Source of the DNA: Apostichopus japonicus
Taxonomy: Eukaryota; Echinodermata; Holothuroidea; Aspidochirotida; Stichopodidae
Length of the DNA: 64,000 nucleotides
Assembly (NCBI RefSeq): GCF_037975245.1
Contig: NC_092565.1
Coordinates: 8,052,999-8,116,998, forward strand
Direction: 5' to 3'
Shown: positions 47,883 to 64,000 of the stretch, in pieces
Position numbering within the stretch: the stretch's first letter is position 1
Layout: each line of letters starts with the position of its first letter
Notes under the pieces: model-generated
Told to the model about the DNA's origin: nothing
The model's input: the letters and a program-made list of their open reading frames with translations, nothing else
The model's database searches: none
Program-made: the position numbers and the translations under genes

Positions 47883-49935
47883 ATAGACATAATCGAAAGT
47901 TTAAGATCAAATTAATGAGGGTCGAAAGTTCTATATAGAAACTTGAGGCGAAATCATCGTAAAATAAATGTAACCGATATCATTAAATTTAGGAAAATAT
48001 ATTTCTTCAGTCGCAATTGTTTTCGCCGATTATGTGCCAGTAAGGTAGAAGGTGTCAATGAATCCATCCATTAATCATAACTGAAAATGTGAAGGGAACA
48101 TTATTTGTTAGCTACCCCTTGTTTTACTTGATACGCATAGTAGTAGTTTTGCGAAGTAAGCCGATGAGAAATTGAAGCTAACCTGACAATCATCACAATA
48201 TTCACTCGTTAGAGACGCTATTGAAGTTGAAAAGGTAAAAATATGTACATCATTCTAGTTTTTGTCAAACAAAAGGGTGAAGCATTGTTTAAAGAAATAA
48301 CGGGACTCGTAATTCAGGAGAATTATACGCCTGAGTCATAGCCTGAGTACATACGCGTCTGTACAAAAGGAAGGGCTAGCCTATAACAAACAACAGCATA
48401 GTTTAGTTAGGCCTAACCATAGTTACTTTATACTAAGCAAAACCCGTGCGATATATTGAAAAATACCACAGAATTTGCGAAAATAGTAGGGACCGAAATC
48501 AAACTCTTTGACTCTTTTGAGAGAATACCCGAATTAGGAGGGAGAAAGAAATCGCTCCATTACTAGACTTTAGGTCTAGTTGTAGCCTACTGTATATACA
48601 AAAGGGGAAAAAAAAGCCTAGGGCAAATTCGTAAGTATTTTTGCGGCTTCTACAGTGGATAACCAAGTCTGATATTTTACTTGTCCGAACAGCAAACTTA
48701 GGTGTCCAAGAAAATGTATTAAAATAACAAAGACCAACATGTTTGCTATAGGACTGGGAGATTTATTGGTTTGGTGACTAGAATAACAGCTTTCAATATA
48801 CCATTGTTCCAAATACCAAGTTTGGGTGGATAATAGGCCTACCAGTTTATTGTTTGCATATTTCAGTACATCCAAAGTGATGAAGAAAGATACAATTTTG
48901 TCTATTTTGGTGTATGGAGTCACAATGCAATCTGAATTTGATGTAAACAACTAGTTGTCTGCTGGACAACCGTCAGAGCTTATGTTTCTTGTCCAAACAG
49001 AGATTTGTTCATCTCTGACGACTAGAGGACCATTAAAATTTGCCTTGTAAATGTTATTGCTTATAAAGTTAGGCCTACATCTGAGTTGCCAAAAGTAAGA
49101 ATCATGATATGGAATCATTGTAGAACTTAGGGCCACTTTGGAGATATACAGTAGAATTCAAATGCATTGATGTCCAAGTCCAAGACTTTAATTTGAGAAC
49201 TACTATGTACTTAGTACAGTAATCTAAAGTGAATGCAAGGATGTGGGAAAGAGGACTTGACTGGACATCCACACATAAAGATGGAAGGATACATCTAGTG
49301 CTATGGTTGAGTGGATAAGGCAGTGGCATTAAAAACTATGAAACCTAGCATTTGCGAGGTCGTTGTTTTCATCCCTGGCTAACAAAGTAAAGTTGATTTT
49401 TTATTTGGGGGAAATGCATGGTGTGCCCATCTGACATGGTCTTCCAAAATGAAAACAAATCCAGCATAAGCTTAAACTTTAACTTTGATAGCCACCTGTT
49501 CAAGTGAAGTGTAAGCAGTAAGCCATTGACCTTCTCCCACCCGAATATGAAGCAGTTTAGCAACAATAGCTTTCCAGAATCAGAATCTGTTAACCCCAAA
49601 TTGTAAGTCAATGCAGGGAACATAGAATTTTTCTGCATAATTGGTTAATTAAATTAATTAATTGCTTCAGTGAGTCAACTGACCACAAGTGCACTGTGGC
49701 TCTGTGTGTCCAAATTACTAGTTATGGCTCATAAAATGGTATGATGGAAGGTCATAATCATATAATAGAGTAGCCATATTCTTTAAATGTGCATGTATTT
49801 TGCATATATTATTCAAAAAGCGAAATCACTTCTTATAATATATATGTGTGTGCTTTGGTTTGACAGTAACAACAAGAAGTGGTTTCTTGCAACAGCATTT
49901 CAACAAGACACCAGCATTCCAAGTAATACTCCAGG
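47883..49935. other. TMEM230 upstream region
   Basis: No coding gene was recognised. An acceptor TTCTTGCAACAG ending near 49893 suggests a TMEM230 5' UTR exon boundary, the first exon lying further left. At about 49296-49385 a degraded tRNA-like SINE head is visible (GGTTGAGTGGATAAGGCAG, then a decayed B box). Confidence 0.45.
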
Positions 49936-50601
49936 ATGAAAAAGAGAATGACATCTGACAGCAGTGTCAAATATGAGCGTATGGAAATTGACGATGGATA
50001 CATTGACAAACAGGTATGTCATTCCAGTGGATAATTGGTTTTCATATTTCAAGTTACATTTTGCCATGTACATTTCATATTTTCATCTAGAAAGTAAAAA
50101 AAAAAAAAGATTGGCACCCTCGAGCAAAAGATGATCATATCTACATTTCTTGTTAATTTGGCTTGGTAGCTCAGATCAGAGAGTACAGAACTTGTAATCC
50201 TGAGGTTGCTGGTTTGAATCCTGTTCATTACTCTTTCTTTTCCAACAAAATAGAACTGGTTGGGAGATTTTCTCTTTCTTGCTTTACCACTAATTGCTTC
50301 TAAAAAAGATTCCTTCTTTTCCCTTTCTCTCTTATAGTTTAAGAGACAGCCTGTGAAGATTCCATGGAAATCCATATCAATGGCTATCATCTTGTGTTTC
50401 ATGGGAACAGCTCTTTTGGTGGTTGGAGCCCTCCTAGTGTCAGGAAAAATTGACGGGAAGTATAACGATAGGCTTTGGCCTGTCATGATCCTTGGTGTGA
50501 TATTGTTTTTGCCAGGGTTCTATCATGTAAGGATAGCAGTCTATGCCTACAGCGGCTATGAAGGATATTCTTACGAAGATATTCCAGATTATGATGATTA
50601 A
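49936..50601 (+). CDS. TMEM230: TMEM230, transmembrane protein 230
   Basis: Small two-pass membrane protein of secretory, recycling and synaptic vesicles in vertebrates. Exons are 49936-50013 (MKKRMTSDSS start, DDGYIDKQ) and 50338-50601 (FKRQPVKIPWKS, stop TAA), joined in phase 0 across a 324-nt intron with GTATGT and CTTATAG ends. The product is 113 residues against 120 in human. Membrane segments are MAIILCFMGTALLVVGALLV and VMILGVILFLPGFYHVRIAV. The conserved tail GYEGYSYEDIPDYDD matches the family closely. The intron carries a tRNA-like SINE remnant. It is divergent from SPR and in tandem with DHX15. Confidence 0.97.
50158..50226 (+). mobile_element. tRNA-like SINE head or tRNA pseudogene
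   Basis: The A-box-like GGTAGCTCAGATCAGAG and B-box-like GGTTTGAATCC are spaced as in a tRNA, with CTTGTAA in the anticodon-loop position (Thr-TGT-like). The stems do not pair well, so it is not a functional tRNA. It lies inside the TMEM230 intron. Confidence 0.55.
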
Positions 50602-51053
50602 AAGACGACTTTAGGTTTATTTACATAAATTAAAATCGCAGATAATAGGAGAAATAATTCACTAGTAGTGTGAGTCTCAACTTAATCTTTCATCCTTACT
50701 GAGTTAAAAGCAAAACAATGTTGAAATGTGAACATGTCATTGCACAAACTAGTTTAACTAATCATTATCATTACTGAAATTGTAATAGTGTTCATCTCTG
50801 CCGCAATATCTGAAGATAGTTGCATTGTTCGTATGTTTTATTAATATTTAGAACTGAAAGCAAAATCAGTTGAAGATGAAGTGAGAAACCATTCCTGGTT
50901 AAAGAACAAAATACAGTACTATAAATGACTATGTAGTAAGCATTTTCATACTAAAATTTTACTTAAACACTTTATAAATACAAATGCCCACTTGAAAAGT
51001 TTTCACTGCAGAGTATGAAAGGTGTTAGTCAGCTCACTTTTGTTTTATGAGCA

Positions 51054-51250
<197 letters not shown>

Positions 51251-52555
51251 TGTGTGACTCATTGTTGTACCTGGAATGTACAAGACAAATAGTATTTGTA
51301 AGTAAAGGTTGTAGTAATTTCTAAAATATGTATAAGGTGATTGGATGTTCAGGAATACCCTTGTTTATAGGTACATTTTCTTCAGGCATTACTTGTATTA
51401 CTAACTATTAGTTTTGTTTAAAATATATGTGAATGATGTAAATAATGATTAATTAGATTTTATCTTGCAGAACTAACATTTGTACAGTAAGTTTAAAGAA
51501 GATATCATTAATTGGCTGCATTATTCTTTCTAAAAAAATACAATTAGGCTTCCCAAAACTAGTATCATCTGATGTCTTTCAGCATTGTAAACCTTTCCTT
51601 GAATTTGATCAAACAGTGAGTCTGTTTTTATTGTGATGGTTATGGAATGTCAATGACATTGAGATGTGTTTGTAGATACATTTTTTTTCCTTCTAAATTT
51701 CAGCCAGCGTGTAGAAATGAAACAGAAAAAGAGTTGCATTTTTCAGTGATTATCAAAGAACTCTCACAATTGCAGAATCATTAAATTATGGGGAGGTCAC
51801 CATTTATGTTTGACAAATTAGCAATGCCAGGTTGACGTAGTCTTGATATGCCATAGTTCATGAAAACTATCAATTTGATTGCTAGTAGTGCTCCTACAAC
51901 TGTACCAATTCTCCATTTATTCAGCATAAATATATGCTAAATCTCTAGAATGCCCCTTGAAGACTAAATTGTTTCTGGTGTTGTCCCTTTAGACGTTTAG
52001 ATCCTTTTAATCCTTTGTTACATAAATTCTAATGACACAATCAAAACATCTTTGTTTAATTTTGTATGAACAACAAAGCAATGAGCTGAATGAGTTTCAA
52101 GGCAATTTGTCCTTGAATATCTTTTAATGCCTGATAAACATGTTACTTAAGGTCATAACATTTCCTATTAGGTTTTATGTAGCGTTTGTAAAATTGACCT
52201 AATGGTGGGTGTGTTCAAATTATCGTCAGTTTTCCAGCAACTTTTGTTGATAAGCTTTCGATGTTTGACAGGACATTTCTTTAAAGAAAAAGAGTGAAAT
52301 ACAACCCCGGCTGAACCCAGTGGTTTTAATACAGTCAGTAGCATTTCAAATTTAATTTCGTGCCTTAAATCATCCTGTCAATTTTCAAATGGAAGGTATG
52401 ACTAGATAAGTTTTTTTTTAAATTTATAATCATTGATGAATCATCAGATGAGCAAAACATAACATTAAACATTTGATATTTTACTGATTTGAAACTTCAA
52501 TGTAAAAGATGACCACTGCATACCACGTTGAGATTTTTTTTTATATATTTAATAT

Positions 52556-52586
<31 letters not shown>

Positions 52587-53285
52587 ACCTTGGCAGATTT
52601 TTAGGAAGTCTGTACTCATACTTGTATCCTGTCATACTGACCAGTATTCATTCTTGCCCGAATAGATATATACTCCCCAAACTCTTGACATTCTGCTACT
52701 AGTTCAAAGTAGTAACTTGTGCTTACTAGAGCCCTGTACTCATATTTGTACTCATAACTAAGGGGAATTATACTCATGCTGTGTACGACTAAAAATTGTA
52801 TGCAATAGCAAGAAAGCAGTCTGCCTCCATTTGAAAGAAATCAAAATGAAGTCTAATCTTTTATGTGATTACAAGAATTTCTTGCAGTTATCTTGGTAAT
52901 CTTGTCTGATTACACCAGTTATGAGTAAAAGTTATTCATGTTTTTTAGAGTTATTAAAAATGTATCCTGATATCTTTTGCCAGATAGTTACTTTGGAAAA
53001 GGGCTCAGTTTGTTCTTGAATTTAATATTAGGTGAAGCGTAAAATGAATGGAAAGAATAAATGTACTGCATTTCTTTGTTATTACTTCTTTCTTGCTGTT
53101 TAGGTATAAGATGTATAAATATATATTTGTGTACAAAGAATCATTTTCTCTTTTTGTTTTCTTTTATACTTTCCAATTAAACTTGGTATATGCTCAGTTC
53201 AAGTACATGTAAAATGTTTCAAAGCTATATGCTGTATCATTGGCAAGAATGAAAGCAGGTCCCTTTGCTAAAGTAGGTTAAAACA

Positions 53286-53323
53286 GGAGGGGCGGGGGCC
53301 GGGGGGGGGGGGGTGGGAGAGGG
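53286..53323 (+). repeat. G-rich tract with G-quadruplex potential
   Basis: At least four runs of three or more G (GGGG, GGGGG, a 13-G run, GGG, GGG) lie within 38 nt on the plus strand, upstream of DHX15. Confidence 0.85.
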
Positions 53324-54117
53324 TTAACCCATAGTAGTGGTCCAATTCTTCCCCGGCTGAATGCAAAACACCCCTGGCTGACGATCGGAGGTGGGAGTCC
53401 AAGATCCCTTGCTCCGCCTCCCATTTTCATTTCTCTTATAACGTAAGTTTACTGTTCTCTGATAGTGATTTTAAAGCAGAAAAATGCACTAGCATGTATA
53501 TACTTTTGTATATGCTGGTCGTTTACTGTCATAATTTCAACCATTTTATGTCTTATACCTACATTTTGTAACTGAGGGCCTCTGGGAAGATAAGCCCTCT
53601 TTTGTGGAGGGAAAAAATTGAAAGTGAAAGAGCCCTGCAGGATAAAGAGCTCTTGGAAACTGGCATATTGAGATGATTCCTGCTCTGATTTTGTACTATG
53701 ATTTTCCAGGGGGTAAATTGCCTCCCCCAACCCTCCTTTGACAATGGTGGTGTTTCTGTCAGATAAAGGTTGGGAACTGTATATTTTGTTAATGCAGCTC
53801 CCTAATATGATAGGACAATAAACAACGGTGTTACATTAGCAGAAGTCACAACTGGCCGGTTGCCTTACATACTTGTATTGGCGCAGATTTGGCTCTTGTA
53901 CACAAAAAGTATAGTCATTGTTGACTTGTCATGTACGTTCATGTGTCACTAAGTATCCACGCAATGTTCATATATACGAAGTGAACGACACATGTACATA
54001 TTTTGTTTCTGTAGTCCAACCTCGACTGTTAGTACAATTGCCAACCACGCTTGCGTTGAACCTTAGCACTGAGAATTCACGCAAAATTACTAAAGAACTA
54101 AGGTAGTAAACGCGATA

Positions 54118-64000
<9,883 letters not shown>

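Noticed and set aside
49296-49385. Possible second tRNA gene
   Set aside because: The A box is recognisable but the B box is decayed and stems do not pair, so it is a SINE remnant.

Overview
This window looks like nuclear DNA from an intron-rich, AT-rich animal genome. It has spliced genes with GT-AG introns, a tRNA gene, SINE, LINE and DIRS remnants, a hAT-type MITE and many minisatellites. The protein families and repeat style fit a marine invertebrate deuterostome, perhaps an echinoderm. That placement is inference and not certain. No bacterial, plasmid or CRISPR feature was seen.

Six protein genes were recognised by reading exons, splice sites and phases. AUP1 (minus, about 1.3-12.3 kb) is an ER and lipid-droplet ubiquitination factor. 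ZFYVE27/protrudin (minus, 21.9-27.9 kb) is an ER hairpin protein with a C-terminal FYVE domain. SNRNP27 (minus, 37.0-42.1 kb) is a tri-snRNP SR-type protein made of nine small coding exons. Sepiapterin reductase SPR (minus, 44.8-45.7 kb) has a coding region without introns. TMEM230 (plus, 49.9-50.6 kb) has two coding exons. DHX15/PRP43 (plus, from 54.1 kb) runs off the right edge, with about 570 codons present. A tRNA-Arg(CCT) gene lies at 43.26 kb, head-to-head with SNRNP27. A seventh, unrecognised plus-strand gene is possible at 20.4-21.3 kb. Several coding-like exons with splice sites are visible there, but they do not all chain in phase.

The space between genes is dominated by repeats. 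There are minisatellites inside AUP1 introns (27-bp and about 25-bp units) and a 968-bp array of a 19-bp unit at 19.3-20.3 kb. A five-copy 20-bp array at a ZFYVE27 exon end duplicates the splice donor. A broken DIRS retrotransposon lies at 28.4-30.3 kb. Two inverted copies of a large GGTTCC-ended repeat with nested ~400-bp units lie at 33.5-36.2 kb and inside DHX15 intron 3 (56.6-58.7 kb). These and related repeats carry perfect DR1 nuclear-receptor-type motifs. A hAT MITE with an exact 8-bp target duplication sits at 46.08-46.47 kb.

The SPR/TMEM230 divergent intergenic region holds an Otx-like site cluster, two long palindromes and a TCTCGCGAGA element, so it may be regulatory. Two genes act in the spliceosome (SNRNP27, DHX15) and two in the ER membrane (AUP1, ZFYVE27). 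No operon-like linkage is implied.
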